A stretch of DNA of 64,000 nucleotides from UBA8752 sp002336475 (GTDB lineage: Bacteria > Bacteroidota > Bacteroidia > Flavobacteriales_D > Sanyastnellaceae): assembly GCA_943846755.1 (NCBI GenBank), contig OX044365.1, positions 1,116,001 through 1,180,000 of the forward strand. The letters run 5' to 3'. Positions 35,401-46,300 of the stretch are shown one piece after another. The notes beneath the pieces were generated by a model. It saw only the letters and a program-made list of their open reading frames with translations, did not search any database and was not told the origin of the DNA. A program made the position numbers and the translations under genes. Numbering within the stretch: the first letter of the stretch is position 1; each line of letters begins with the position of its first letter.

Positions 35401-38400
35401 CATCGGCCGTGCATTGACCGGCATCCGCAGTTTGCGTGATGTTGGCCGGCAAGCCCGAAATCACCGGAGCTTCGTCGTCGGTCACCGTGACCGTGAAGGT
35501 TGCGGCGGTTGAATTTCCGTGGATGTCAGTGGCCGTATACGCTACGGTCGTCGTTCCTACCGGGAAGGTGTCACCGGAGGCGGCATCTCCTACCATAGAA
35601 TCGATCCCGCAATTGTCAGCGGCTGTTGGCGCCGTCCAATTCACAACAGCGCTGCAATTTCCAGCGTCATTGGTTTGGGTAATGTCCGTCGGCATGTCCG
35701 AAATAACGGGTGCCTCGTCGTCGGTCAGCGTGACCGTGAAGCTTGAAGTGGTCGTGTTGCCCGCGATGTCCGTGGCTGTGAACGTCACCGTGGTGATGCC
35801 CACGGCAAACGTGTCACCACTGGAGTGGGTGCTGGTCAACGCAGCGGAGCAGTTGTCGCTGGCCGTTGGATCTGTCCACGTCACAGCAGCGCTGCAGGTA
35901 CCGCCTGCTGCGGACTGCGTGATGTTGGCGGGGGTACCACTCAAGGTCGGAGCAATGTTGTCCTGCACCGTTACCGTGAAGGTGACGGTGGCGGTGTTGT
36001 TGTTGACGTCCGTAGCGGAAAAGACAACGTCGTTGTCTCCGAGGTCATCACAATCGAATCCCGATTGGCTCACCGTCATGGCAGCGATGCCACATGGGTC
36101 ATTGGAACCGTTGTCCGCCTGAGCGGCTGTGATGAATGCAATGCCTGCGGCATCCAATTCAATGGTCAAGTCTTGGGCGATGGCGATGGTTGGAGCGGTG
36201 TCCTCCACTGTGACCACAGCGGTCGTTGTGGAAACGTTCCCATTGTTGTCGGTGACCGTCAAGGTGACGGTATTGTCACCCAAATCGCCACAACCGAAGT
36301 CCGTTTGGCTGAGGCTCAAGCTGGCGATGCCACAGGCATCGCTCGAACCATTGTCTACAGCTTCTGCTGTGGTAGCAGCATTGCCGGAAGCGTCCAACTG
36401 AATGGTCAAGTTTTGGGCAATGGCCGCAGGAAGCACGTTGTCCTCCACTGTCACAGTAAAGTTGGTCTCGCCAGTATTGCCGCTGATGTCCCTGGCAGAG
36501 AGCTCAAGGGTGGTGGTACCCACATCTGTGCAATCGAAATCCGTCTGGCTGATGGAGAGGTTGTCCAAGCTGCAATTTTCGATGGTCCCATTGTCCACCT
36601 CAGCTGCGGTCAGGCTGCCTTCTCCTGCAGCATCGAGCTGCACCGTGACGTTCTGTGCCACAGCTGTCGGGGCCAAGAGGTCTACTACGGTCACCGTCGC
36701 GGTCGCCGTAGATACATTCCCATAAGAATCGATCACCGTCAAGGTCACTGTATTGGGACCCAAATCGGCACAAGTGAAATCCGTTTGGCTGAGGCTCAAG
36801 CTGCCGATGGCACAGGCGCTGCCCGAACCGTTGTCAACAGCAGCAGCCGTAGTGCTGGCATTGCCATCAGCATCGAGCTCCAATGTGACATCTTGGGCGT
36901 TGGCACTGGGTGCCTGGTTGAATTCCACCGTTACGGTAAAGTTGGCCGTGGTTGTATTTCCACTGAGGTCTGTCGCAGTAAACACCACTGTTTGGTCACC
37001 TACATCGTCACAATCAAAAGTGGTTTGACTGATGGCGAGGTTGTCAATGCCGCAATTGTCGGTGGTGCCGTTGTCGACTTGGGCTGCTGTCAAGCTGCCT
37101 GTGCCCGTCATTTGGAGCTGTACCGTTACGTTTTGCACTGAAACCACTGGCGCGGTGTCGTCTTCAATGGCCACATCAAACGTGGTGGTACTGATGTTGC
37201 CCGCCAGGTCAATCGCTGTGAGGGTCACTGTAACGATGGAACCGGCATCGGAACAATCGAAGTCGGTAACGTCTGCATACAGCGTATCCATCGCGATGTT
37301 GTCCGTAGCGGAGATGTTGTCGCTGCTTTCGATGCTCAAAACGACGTTGCCGTTGTTGTCGAGGTAAAGCGTCGTGTCAGAGCCTGCGATGGGAGAAGTT
37401 CCAAAGTCAAGCAATGGCTCTGGGTCCTCGTTGTCGATCACAATGTCCAGGCAGTCTGTGGGCCCCATGTTGCCAAACGCATCGATCAAGTATGAACAGA
37501 AGGTGTATTCACCATCCTCCAAAACAGGTCCTGGGTAAACAAATTCGAAGTTGTAAAATCCATTGTCAATGTCGCTGTCGGACAAGATCACAATCGTGCT
37601 GTCACCGGTTCCTTCACGGTAAAACACAACAGCGTCACCCGCCTGTGCGAGGTACCCTTCGGTGACAGAAAGTGCTGATCCACCGGGAAGGAACACATCG
37701 AAATCAGGTGTGGTATGGCGGGTCGTGTCGTCCGAAGCGCTGGCGCCTGAATCGTCCGCTGAAATCAAATCGGTTTCGGTATCACCTGGAGCAGTGAGGT
37801 CACACTCGAAGCCAATGTCATTTGCACCGAGGATGTAAACTGATCCTGCGTCATCATAGATGTTGTCATCCAACGTGGCACCGATGGCCGCCAATTCACC
37901 GCTGACCGCCACATCGAAGCCCAAACGGTCATTTTGCATGGCATCGCAGGCAAAGCCCTCATTCACGCAGTCCAAAGAACCACCTGTGCAGTCAAAGAGA
38001 AAGTATCCCGCACCTCCATTGATGGGGAACTCGTCGTCCCTTGGCACACCCACTGCGAGGAGTGAACCGTCAATATCCACGGCAGAACCTACCCAGTCGC
38101 CTTGCGCCGTTCCTTCTGGGGCAAAGTGTGCAGTCTCAGCCCAAGCACTGTCTCCTCCAGTAGAGGGGAGCAATCGGTACATCGTCACCGCACCAGCCTC
38201 ATTCAAGCCACCGGTATCGGCAAAAGGCGATCCGGCCACGGCCGTTGCGCCACTGATGGCCACGTCCTTACCAAGAATGTCGTCTGCATTGTGTCCGTAG
38301 AAGACATTCTGTTGGTGCCAGCACTGGTTGTAGAAAGAGTAGATGTAGGCTGCTCCAGCGAAATTGCCGTTGGTATTGTTGCGGTGTTCTCCGACGATCA

Positions 38401-40189
38401 TGTAATCCCCAGAGATGTCTACGCTTTCAGCGAATTTGCTGGTGGAATTCCCAGAAGTGTGCGTGCTGGCGATGAACCCACTTTCGAGCCACATGCCCAA
38501 CATGCTGTTGTATTCGAAGTAGTGCACAGCTCCCGCTGCTCCGACCCCATTATCAGCCCGAGAACCCACGACCATGCGGTTTCCGTCCATGGCCAAGGCC
38601 ATACCGAATAAATCGGCGATAATGCTTCCAAATGGCGCCATGTGGCTCAAGGAGCCTTCATACTGCCAATCCAAACCATCGTAATGATACAAGTGAACGG
38701 CACCTGCATTGTTGCCGTATGTATCGTCCATCTTGGCTCCAATGGCAATCCAATCTCCATTGGTCGCCAGAGCTTCCCGAGCACCGAAACTGATGTCCGA
38801 TGAAGGAGCGGAAATGACGGTTTCTAATGACCAAGAACCGTCACCAGCCTTTCTCAAGACCTCAACGTGTTCTTGCTCATCTGCCACCACGAGTACGTCG
38901 CCACTCATCGCAACGGCAGAACCGTATTTCAAGTCTTCACCCTGCTGTGAACTTGCATGCTTCGAATGCACTGAGTAAGGGGCGAAGGGTGTGTAGAGTA
39001 TTTCCAGCTCAAAAGCACCCATTTCGGTGTCTTGGCTGCCCTCTAAAGTCACATAATACGTTCCCGCGGGCACATCAACTTCTATGAGAGATTGACTGCC
39101 ACAGAAATCGTCGTTTTCGGCTAAAGTCGTGCCTCCACAAGTGGAGGTTGAGAGGTACATGTAGGTATCGAAAGCAGACCCACAAGCAGAAATCCAAAGG
39201 CTGCCCGATTCAGGCACGATCAACTCGTATGTGGCATCATTCGAAGGCTGGAAAAAACAACAGTCAGGCAAGTCTGCCGTGTTGTCTTGAATGGTCAACG
39301 TATCGTTTGCCAAGAGTGCATGCGATTCGTTTATCCCTGACCCACAGTAATTGGGGTCTGTGATGGAGAAGGTTCCTGAGTTGGTTGTAGTGTTTTGATC
39401 ATCCACCAAAAAGTAGTACGTGGTGCCCGCGACCAAATCGAGCGAATGCAGGTGAAACTGAGTTACCTGTTCTATAAATGTGAAGTCATCTTCTGAACAC
39501 AACTCCCCCACAAACAAGTCCACCAAACCATCGTCATTGGTCACCGTCACATTGTGGGTGCCATTCACCGTTGCGGTGAATTCATACACCACCTCATCGC
39601 CTGGAGTTCCATTCGGTCCATCAGACGGATTGAGCTCTCCATTGCCCGATGCTAAGTTGAAGTCATAGACTTCACCAGACACGGCTGTTATAGCGTTGGC
39701 GCAAGCACCGGGAATACCCATATTGACCAATGTCGCTGACATATATCCGCACTCAGTTCCCGTAACAACAGAACAAGAAGCATCGTCCATCAAGAGCAGG
39801 AAGACCCCATTCTGAGCAGCTGTAAAGGTCACAGTGGATTGCGCCCCACACCCATCATCGTTGTAACCGACGAGCGCTCCAGTTGAAGTGTCATAAATGG
39901 TGAGCTGTGTGTCCCAGGGGGTGCCACAGGTGTTCACCTCATAGGTCGAACCCGCGATCACATGCAAGACATTGTGTTCCCCACTAAAAATGCAAGCGGT
40001 CGAGGCGGTTTGTCCTTCTGTCGTGAAGATCCACGTTAGCCAAGGTTCATTGTCATCCGGGCATTGGGCATGGGCCGTCGGTGCAAAAAGCATCCAAAGA
40101 CCCAGGGTCAGAAGAGAAGCGAGGGTGGCGAATCTCGAAAAAACGGGCGCCGTTGAAGGCGCATTAAAAGAGCAGCAAGGGCTGAGCAT
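29417..40189 (-). CDS. Giant HYR-repeat surface protein with FG-GAP propeller and T9SS tail (protein A)
   Basis: 3590 residues, signal peptide about 1-43 (ending AHAQ). Order: three pre-peptidase-like beta domains (about 45-395), an FG-GAP/integrin-like propeller (about 400-785; repeats such as FGMALAMDGNRMVVGS), an Ig-like domain (about 785-920), Ig-like units of the LTVQLDASG type (about 920-1420), and classical HYR repeats of about 81 residues (about 1420-2580; TTVTYTATDIHGN) interrupted at about 1906-2166 by a jelly-roll-like domain. Further Ig-like units follow, then the YKKDC/GAN module (about 3253-3450). The T9SS type A sorting domain begins with PNPTNN at about 3513 and ends VKKLLVTQ. 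Cysteines and Asp/Thr/Asn are abundant, lysine rare. Likely outer-surface adhesin or matrix protein; the ligand is unknown. Confidence 0.9.
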   Translation of the reverse strand: MLSPCCSFNAPSTAPVFSRFATLASLLTLGLWMLFAPTAHAQCPDDNEPWLTWIFTTEGQTASTACIFSGEHNVLHVIAGSTYEVNTCGTPWDTQLTIYDTSTGALVGYNDDGCGAQSTVTFTAAQNGVFLLLMDDASCSVVTGTECGYMSATLVNMGIPGACANAITAVSGEVYDFNLASGNGELNPSDGPNGTPGDEVVYEFTATVNGTHNVTVTNDDGLVDLFVGELCSEDDFTFIEQVTQFHLHSLDLVAGTTYYFLVDDQNTTTNSGTFSITDPNYCGSGINESHALLANDTLTIQDNTADLPDCCFFQPSNDATYELIVPESGSLWISACGSAFDTYMYLSTSTCGGTTLAENDDFCGSQSLIEVDVPAGTYYVTLEGSQDTEMGAFELEILYTPFAPYSVHSKHASSQQGEDLKYGSAVAMSGDVLVVADEQEHVEVLRKAGDGSWSLETVISAPSSDISFGAREALATNGDWIAIGAKMDDTYGNNAGAVHLYHYDGLDWQYEGSLSHMAPFGSIIADLFGMALAMDGNRMVVGSRADNGVGAAGAVHYFEYNSMLGMWLESGFIASTHTSGNSTSKFAESVDISGDYMIVGEHRNNTNGNFAGAAYIYSFYNQCWHQQNVFYGHNADDILGKDVAISGATAVAGSPFADTGGLNEAGAVTMYRLLPSTGGDSAWAETAHFAPEGTAQGDWVGSAVDIDGSLLAVGVPRDDEFPINGGAGYFLFDCTGGSLDCVNEGFACDAMQNDRLGFDVAVSGELAAIGATLDDNIYDDAGSVYILGANDIGFECDLTAPGDTETDLISADDSGASASDDTTRHTTPDFDVFLPGGSALSVTEGYLAQAGDAVVFYREGTGDSTIVILSDSDIDNGFYNFEFVYPGPVLEDGEYTFCSYLIDAFGNMGPTDCLDIVIDNEDPEPLLDFGTSPIAGSDTTLYLDNNGNVVLSIESSDNISATDNIAMDTLYADVTDFDCSDAGSIVTVTLTAIDLAGNISTTTFDVAIEDDTAPVVSVQNVTVQLQMTGTGSLTAAQVDNGTTDNCGIDNLAISQTTFDCDDVGDQTVVFTATDLSGNTTTANFTVTVEFNQAPSANAQDVTLELDADGNASTTAAAVDNGSGSACAIGSLSLSQTDFTCADLGPNTVTLTVIDSYGNVSTATATVTVVDLLAPTAVAQNVTVQLDAAGEGSLTAAEVDNGTIENCSLDNLSISQTDFDCTDVGTTTLELSARDISGNTGETNFTVTVEDNVLPAAIAQNLTIQLDASGNAATTAEAVDNGSSDACGIASLSLSQTDFGCGDLGDNTVTLTVTDNNGNVSTTTAVVTVEDTAPTIAIAQDLTIELDAAGIAFITAAQADNGSNDPCGIAAMTVSQSGFDCDDLGDNDVVFSATDVNNNTATVTFTVTVQDNIAPTLSGTPANITQSAAGGTCSAAVTWTDPTASDNCSAALTSTHSSGDTFAVGITTVTFTATDIAGNTTTSSFTVTLTDDEAPVISDMPTDITQTNDAGNCSAVVNWTAPTAADNCGIDSMVGDAASGDTFPVGTTTVAYTATDIHGNSTAATFTVTVTDDEAPVISGLPANITQTADAGQCTADVTWTAPTAADFCGIASFTADAAPGDAFAVGTTTVTYTATDIHGNSTTGSFDITVTDDESPAIAGMPSNITQSNDAGICGAAVSWTAPTGTDNCTVASLTSTHDIGDTFAVGTTTVTYTVTDLAGNTATSSFTVTVTDDEAPVISNIPADFTVLTSGGLSTAVVTWPEAPAADPAASDNCGVTSFTSTHASGDTFNEGITTVTYTAMDAAGNTTTSSFTVTVSDGEAPVISGNPTDITQTAEAGACSAVVYYTAPTATDNVAVASFSGDAASGDTFPVGTTTVTYTAIDDAGNTTTSDFTVTITDDEAPVIAAGGGSGEGYALGPISDSGNGTIQEGWTGGAQAYFQNDATDDETVTDAEANSGNNSWFLSNAYNNPGQGSPHAPSLGLPSGTGPGTVFTLELYFKAEATGDGDGSTHKIYQGTYAGDDRTGININIKNDTDASGDGLNISTYSYDAGTGAFPATTIASNLDRNVWHKVNVTYTIDASGDPSLDTAVYSVDDGAGVSANTWMNVWRVANGYTQAYGDNIAWGGASNATGFYYDDITYSSDFDGSSQTIGFEGASNDFEDITLSNDAGICGAVATWTEPTATDNCGLASLTGTHASGATFAVGTTTVTYTALDIHGNTATSSITVTVTDDEDPSITGTPANISLNNDAGNCTAVASWTAPTAADNCGIASFTSDYNSGAAFPVGTTTVTYTATDIHSNTTTSTFTVTVTDNEQPTISGMPANISLNNDAGNCTALANWTAPTAADNCGIATFTSDYNSGAAFPVGTTTVTYTATDIHSNTSTATFTVTVTDNEQPTFSGMPANITQTADAGECEADVTWTAPTAADNCAIATFTSDANPGDAFAVGTTTVTYTATDIHGNSSTGSFTITVTDDEAPAISGTPANITQTADAGQCSTSVNYTAPTATDNCGMSAFYGDATSGDIFPVGTTTITYTASDIHGNVNTASFTVTVTDDENPVISPTAEDQTYQRDGNEGAAYSAWIAGYGGAAATDNCGIDAWSDNSTGLSDDCGSTGTETVTFTVTDIHSNSSSTTATFTVIDDFAPSCPVIDLTDGSDNGLSGTDDVTNDDTPTMRVIFTGSGVESAEEGDIVELYIGGVLFETQTVTDLDVANGYAEFETGPFADGAVSFSARHIDDCAQASIFAFLNIVIHTTDPAALADGLTLYLDPDGNASIEAEDLDDGSSDDFTAVAFSASQTAFTCADLGDNTVTLTVTDIAGNTATAAATVTVVDNIDPIIVASNITKQLDAAGSATLTLSEVASITDNCTVASSSIDIESLDCSDVGEVTITITAADQSGNTSSATATVTVEDNVAPTLVLADAVLYLDEEGAASIMASDLDNGSSDACGIAGFNFGAAGADGPDMTYGCGDTGINTMTVQVEDVNGNVTSGSVNVTVLDTLSPVLNIFDLEDYTMYAGESCANMVNLFAAGSPWYEATDNCSFSVEILYDEINETGIAGCREFDRRWVIQATDASGNMSSDTTLQHIIVIDTTAPTVFLDGVPADVSVDLDANCNGEMPVAAAVTASATDNCSNAPTVGVVSYVDSAPAYLCGDAGSYTIVRTYMASATDDCGNSGMASATQTVTFNDVTPPQITDSEGIMNGGSVTQEEQLGLFDFIFIPNPIDLEVEDACGSASYELVETIGGYVPTDDIGNYCAAATPEAYLNGESCVAGAPAAMVLEGAPFNGASFSIIPGGVNIVEGFFDETMSIEVEVQNAAGTGGFIWNADYNAAFNWQEWQALGRGYKKDCPQVLAGSNVWTFWDYFVMQTGGMIGTGIYAGSELSLTHQPTNYFYGMQVGYGANNQNANYGASAWFYWSGELVVDGASQGFLGSSGDIMLDLDCVLPWTAAYDYTITDDCGNSATFGYAVTNAAVQPDAPTVSGGESGHQPFDVSVSGDLKEPIRVTGLLPNPTNNVSQLGFVVSNNMRLRVDLYDMAGQLVQELYDGNAMSDVEYFMTVDAGGLDAGMYQIRISSNSYMAVKKLLVTQ
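32510..35960 (-). repeat. HYR repeats in protein A (about 243-bp period)
   Basis: More than ten tandem units with the pattern PANITQTADAG-C, TWTAPTAADNCG, GTTTVTYTATDIHGNS, FTVTVTDDEAP. Units are clearly homologous but diverged at DNA level, unlike the arrays near 56-58 kb and 61-64 kb. The series is broken at about 33690-34470 by an inserted jelly-roll-like domain. Confidence 0.9.
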
Positions 40190-40379
40190 GGCTTGAACAA
40201 GGTTTGGTCAAGGTGAAAATGGGGCGTGAACAATGAAATTCATCGACAGAAGCCTTGATTCTACCATTAATCTTGTGGGCGTTGGCAATGCCGGAAAACG
40301 CAAGCTTCGGGAGACGTCAAAACAAAAAAGAGGGGACTCTCGCCCCCTCCTTCTACTTTTTTATCGAAAAATATATTTT
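40190..40379 (-). other. Gap between surface protein genes A and B
   Basis: 190 bases forming the 3' end of gene B's unit and the leader of gene A. It holds the terminator at 40324-40349 and an AT-rich stretch. No TAnnTTTG element is seen upstream of gene A. Confidence 0.6.
40324..40349 (-). terminator. Intrinsic terminator after the 2080-aa surface protein gene
   Basis: GAGGGG pairs with CCCCTC around an 8-nt loop, followed by TTTTTTG on the minus strand, about 30 bases after the stop codon. Confidence 0.8.
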
Positions 40380-43300
40380 TTAGTCAGCAATCAGCAGTTT
40401 TCGAACCTCGCTGTGCATGGATGAAGACAGGCGCAGTTGGTACAGTCCCGCCGACATGGCTGTCACACCAATTTCCACTTGATAGGCTGCCCCAGGCTCG
40501 GCCATTCCATCAAATACATCCATAACATGCTCGCCACTCATGGTGTGCAGCCGCACGATCATGCGTTGAGCGACATCTACTTCGAATTGGAGCTGTGCCA
40601 AGTCTGCAGTTGGGTTCGGACTCAGGCCCAAAATCCGGAATGGCTGTTTGCCATTGATGCTCCCACCCAAGACTACAGGACCACCTGTATGCTGGGTCCC
40701 CCCTGACAATCCTGCCCCTTCAGAGGCCAGCTCTCCAGAGTTTGATACGGAGTAGGAAAATGGCGTTGAATTTGCGCAATCATCAGAAGCCACATAGAAA
40801 TGTGATGCTGTCCAAGGCAGGCAGCAATTGAGGTCGACAAAAATGTCACCACTCGAGGCTGCGTTTCCTTGGTCCTGACCATCTACAACAAGCTGTCCAT
40901 CCCAGAAGAACCAACCGCCCGCTCCATACTCTTCGTTCTTGTTGTTGGCCCCCGGGCCCACTTGGAATCCGAAGTAGTGGCTCGCGGGCTGATGAGCCAA
41001 GGAGAACGAAGAACCCGCATAGGTTCCTGACCCTTCCAACGTGCCATCCAACATCACGAAATAGTTCCAATCCAACCAGATGGAATTGCCTGGATAGACG
41101 GCTTCACAGTCTTTTTTGTAGCTGCCCGCAAGCCCACTGTGGTAGGGATTATCGGCACTGGACCAGCTGTCCCAGTCTCCCGCAAAACCATATTCGGCGG
41201 TAAAATGGAAGCCCCCACCCTGCCCATCGGTCAGGAACAACTCCACCTGCAAGGCGCTGTCGCATTGAACATCAAAGCGTGAAGTCTCCGCAGACTCGAG
41301 CACGAATGACGCACTGGATTGCCCATCAAAGTTGAACAACCTCATGGCTTCAGGCTCCTCATTGTCACAGGTCAAGCCATTGACAAATGGCGCTGGGTCT
41401 GACGGTGCACATACATTGCACACGCTGCCCGTCGGAGCATCGTCATCGATTTCATCAAATCTGGCCACCCCTACCTCGCTGTCGCAATTGTCTACAGCCT
41501 CAACATTGCAAGGGAGCGGGAGCGGATCCATGTCGAAGATGGCTGAGCCCGCACAGTCCAACAACACTTCCTCTCCGTTCATCAAACCGCAAGTCTCCGT
41601 GAGCTGTGGAGCTGTGGTGTCCAAAACAGCAATGTTCTGGAAGGTGAATGCCGTATCGGAATTGCCGCAGTCATCGACTGCGACGCTTTGCCATGTGCGC
41701 ATGAAACTGTAACTCCCTTCTTGGTTGCCATCATCTGCAGTACACGCATTTCCAAAGGAAAGCGTATAGCGGTTGTCGGCCCCTCCAGGACCTCCTGACA
41801 ACACCTGCACATAGACTTGACCACTCAGGTGACCAGATGTACTCAGTTGAGCCAGCAGCACCCGACCGTCTTCATTTGGCCGACAATTGGCACTCGTCGG
41901 GAAAGCAAACCAACCATCACCAAATGCGCTGTTCAGGGCCAAGGAGGACCCGGCGTTGAAGTCACCTATCCAAGGCGAGGACTCCACCACCTGCACAACA
42001 TCCTCTTCAAGACTGGCATCTGGAGCGCGGTCAATGCCGATGGTTACCCAAGAATCGTATTCCAGATCGGGGTAGAATTCGAACAATATGGGATCGATGC
42101 TCGACGGGGTCACCCCACCCAGCTCGTGCTGATAAAACGGTGCTGTGGACGTGATCCATGTCGCATCTGCGCCTTCACCCACAACAGCACTGAGGCAGTC
42201 GTCAGGATTTGTCAGCACGGCATAAAGACGGTAGGTCGTTGTCCCCGGTGCGCCATTGGTGGCCACCGTGTCAATTTGCAATGCAACTCCGTCCGACTGC
42301 GCTTCGTAAACCGCAGGATCGTCTGTGTGGGAGATTGCCACCGCAACATCGCTGTCGCAAGCGTCCTCCGCCACAACAGATGGGATCACTGCTGGATCCA
42401 AGTCCGCTGCACAGTTCGCATCCAAGAACAAGGTGTCGGTGCTCAGGGTCTCCAATTCATGCAAGCTGGGAGCCGCACTGTCCCAAAGGTTCACCAACTG
42501 GTCACAACTGAATGTGGCCACATTGCCGCACGCATCGGAAGATGTGGCTGTAAATGTCCTGATGAAGGAGAAACTGCCCTCGACCATGCCATCGTCCCCC
42601 ATGCACAACTGCGTGGTATCGTGGTCCAGGTAATTGACCTCTAAACTTGGCGTGGGATCACAACCATCGCTGACCACCACTGCGGGCTGTCCCGATGATC
42701 CGGACCAGCTGCAGTCGCTGTCCAACACAATGTTGGCCTCCTCAGGACACACCATTGAAATTGTAGGTGCGATCAGGTCCTCGACCGTGATGTCTTGCGT
42801 GCACGTGGCCTCAGACTCTTGCCCGCAGTCATCTACCGCGGTGACGGTAAAGGTGCGGATGTAGAAGCGTGTTCCGATGCACCCCAGGGAAAACTCGTCA
42901 TCGGTGAAATCGACCGTATAGGTCACATCGGTATCGCAGTTGTCAGACGCTGTGATGCCGGGCATTCCAAGCAACGCGGGCGACAAATCGGCGGTGCAGT
43001 CCGCCAAGGAAGCCACTGTAGTATCGGAAGGACAGACCAGTGTCAAGCTGGGTGCCTCAACGTCAAAGAAGTTCACGGTCTGAACATGTACAACTGTGGA
43101 TGTATTTCCGCCGCAATCTGTAGCGGTGATGTGGAAGGTTCGGTCCAAAGTGGTGCTGCCTTCTGGGGCGTCATCGTCTCCATCGCAGGTGACTGTGACC
43201 TCATCGGAGGTGGTGACCACGATGTCCACCTCTCCTCCACAGGCGTCCATGGCTGTCGCCGTCAAAGCCCCCAGTGCCGATATGCTGGTATCGGTATCTG

Positions 43301-46300
43301 CAAAACAAGCAAAGATGTTTTGGGGCAGGGGTGCATCAAACGTGATGACCGGACCGGTGACATCCAACAACTCAATGGTCTGCACGCAGGTTACCGTGTC
43401 GGCATTGCCACACCGGTCCTCCGAAATGAGGGTGTGCGTGCGCTGGATGGTCATGCTGCCAGCATCCCCGCAAGCATATTGGGGGGCTCCGTCCGTATGA
43501 CTCAAAGTCAATTCAGGGGCATCGTCGCAATTGTCCAACGCACTTACCGTTGGCGCACCCCATGGGGCCGCAGGGTCGGGCGCACCCAAATCATAGGTGC
43601 AGTCTGAATTCAGCTCGAAGGAAACATCGGCGGGACAGGTAATGCTGCCCATTGGTGCGACTGTATCAATCAACAGCAGAATCTGCTCTGCCTGCGTCAC
43701 GTTTCCGCATGGATCTTCGGCCGTGTAGACCAAAGTGAGCATGCCATTGGGGTCGAGACACCCGCCGGAGAACTGGTTGCACACGACGCTCAAATCCACT
43801 TCACCGCAATTGTCTGTGGCAGAGACATGCCCGAGCGACGCCAAATAGTCGATGTCGCAGTTCCATTCAGAACAAGAGATTTCAATTTGAACCCCACTGG
43901 TGACCAAAACAGGAGCCACCGTATCGAGAACGTCGATGACTTGAATTTCGTCGCTCTCATTGCCCGTGCAGTCTGTTACTGTGAAGTGACGCTCCACGGT
44001 GAAAGTTCCTGGACACTCAAAATGAACCGTGTCGTCGGTGACCTCCAATGTGGGGGCCATATCACAATCGTCAGAGAAGACAACTTCAGAGGCATCGAAT
44101 GCAAACAAAGTACAGTTCACCACGGTGTCTGCAGGCCATTCGCTGATGGTGGGCGGCACACCGTCCACCCTCGGAAACAGCTGCACATGTGTTGCGGTGT
44201 TTCCGCAATCGTCGGTGGCTGTGATCGTCCGCTCCCACACTGCAGAAGACGCGCAGCCATCAATAACCAATTCATCGTGCGCAGAGATGGACACGCTTCC
44301 GCAAACATCTTCTGCGGTCGCCTCTCCTGCTTGGTAGGGGACAGGATCACCGTCGCAGGCCAAATTCTGGTCGTTGGGAACAACCGTGAAATAAGGGGCT
44401 ACCGTATCCACCAAACTGATGATCTGCTGAGCTGTGGTATCGTTGCCACATGCATCAACAGCCGTGTACTGAACCTCCCAGTCTCCCGCACAATCGCTGC
44501 TAAACTCACCAATCACGGTCAGGAGAATGGTGTCCATCATGCAGTTGTCTGCGGCCGTTACCCAACCCAGAGCGACAGCATCGTCCGAATCAAAACCATC
44601 AAACCAGTCCACACAGTCTAGGGAGACGAAACTGGCCACCTCCAATGCGGGAGCCTGGCTGTCTGTGACGGAGATGTTTTGGACCCCTTGCAGTTGTGAG
44701 GTGTTTCCCACGCAATCGGTCACGCTCAGTGTCCAAGTCCGCTGGAAGGAACCGGAACCGCCGCCGGAACCACATGGCTCAGTGAGGGGCCCATCTGTGT
44801 GTGTCAAGACTTCCGTCAATTCGCCGCAGTCATCTGCTGCTGTGTAAGTGGCGGTGCCCAAAGCGGCAACGCTCACATCGGTATCGGCAAAGCACCCTTC
44901 GGCGGAGAAATCGACGGGCATGTTTAACGTGATCAACGGTGCCGCTGTGTCCGCTACATGCACATACTGGGTATCCAAAGCATGGTTGTAGCTGCAGTCT
45001 TCTGCAATGAATATGCGCTCTATGATGAAAGTCTCATCGCAGCCGTCCCCATCGTCGATGTAGTTGACTTCAAAAGTCATGTTGACCTCCGGATCGCAAT
45101 TGTCTATCGCATTGGGCAGCGCATCGACCGCCGCAGGATTGGTGGTGCAAGAAACCAGCGTATCTGCTGGAACATTCACGAGGGTTGGCGGGGTCGAATC
45201 ATTGACCGCTACAATCTGATAAAACGAGGCTCCCACATTCCCGCAACCGTCCACAGGGGTGTAGGTCATGATGTGGTCATAATGACAACCTCCTGACATG
45301 ACCCCATATTCGATGAGCACCGTATCGATGCTGCAATTGTCCACGGCATCGATGATTCCTGCCGCCACCAAATCAGCAAAAGGAGGCTCGAAGCCGCCAG
45401 GCCATTGGTCGCATTCAATCAGCACGACCTCCTCTCCCACCATTTCTGGAAGGATGTCCTCAAACTGATCAATCAATCGGGCTGCGATGGTGACATTGCC
45501 ACACTCATCTTCTGCACGCCAACGCTGCTCATAGGATCTACAAAACCCCTCTGAAGCTTCAACCTCAAAAACCCCTTCGTAGGTGAGCACAGGGTAACCG
45601 GGCGCCGGGCAGTTGTCCGTTGCCGTGACCGCTTCAATCAAAGAGAATTCGGGCAAGCACTCCACAATGGTGTCTTGAGGGACCCCTGAAATCACGGGTG
45701 GCGTATCATCCACGCGCAACACGTCGAATGAATACTCCAGCACCCCACAATCGAGGTTGTATGCGCTGAAATAGACGGTGGATTGCGCATCGCAGGGCTC
45801 AAAGTCAGAGCTACAATCAAGGTCTACAATGACATCGCCCATTGCGCCTGCCACTTCTTGTCCGTGCAAAGTGCCGCTCCAGCTGAACCAACCTCCGGCG
45901 CCATAATTACAGTTGTGGTCATTGGCCCCTTGCCCCACTTGGAAGCCGAAGAACTGGGAACTGGGAGCATGCTGTAAACGCAACAAACTTCCTTCCAAGT
46001 CCCCCCTTCCCATGAGGTGGCTTTGGTCGGGCTTGATGGTATAGATGTCCCAAGTATCTGTAGGAGGCTCACATGACATGGCATGCTTAAAGCCCCCTCC
46101 CCATTCGGAGCCGCTCACACCATTTTCATAAACCACGAAGACCTCAAAACGTTGGCCAGTGTCATCGGCATTGGCCACCTCTCCCTGTAAGATGGCAATG
46201 CCGTTGGCATATTGGGTTAAAGTCAGCCCTTCGTCTGTCTCTAGAAACAGATCACTGCTGATGAGCTCATTGGCACTCAACCCGAACAGGCGCAATGCAC

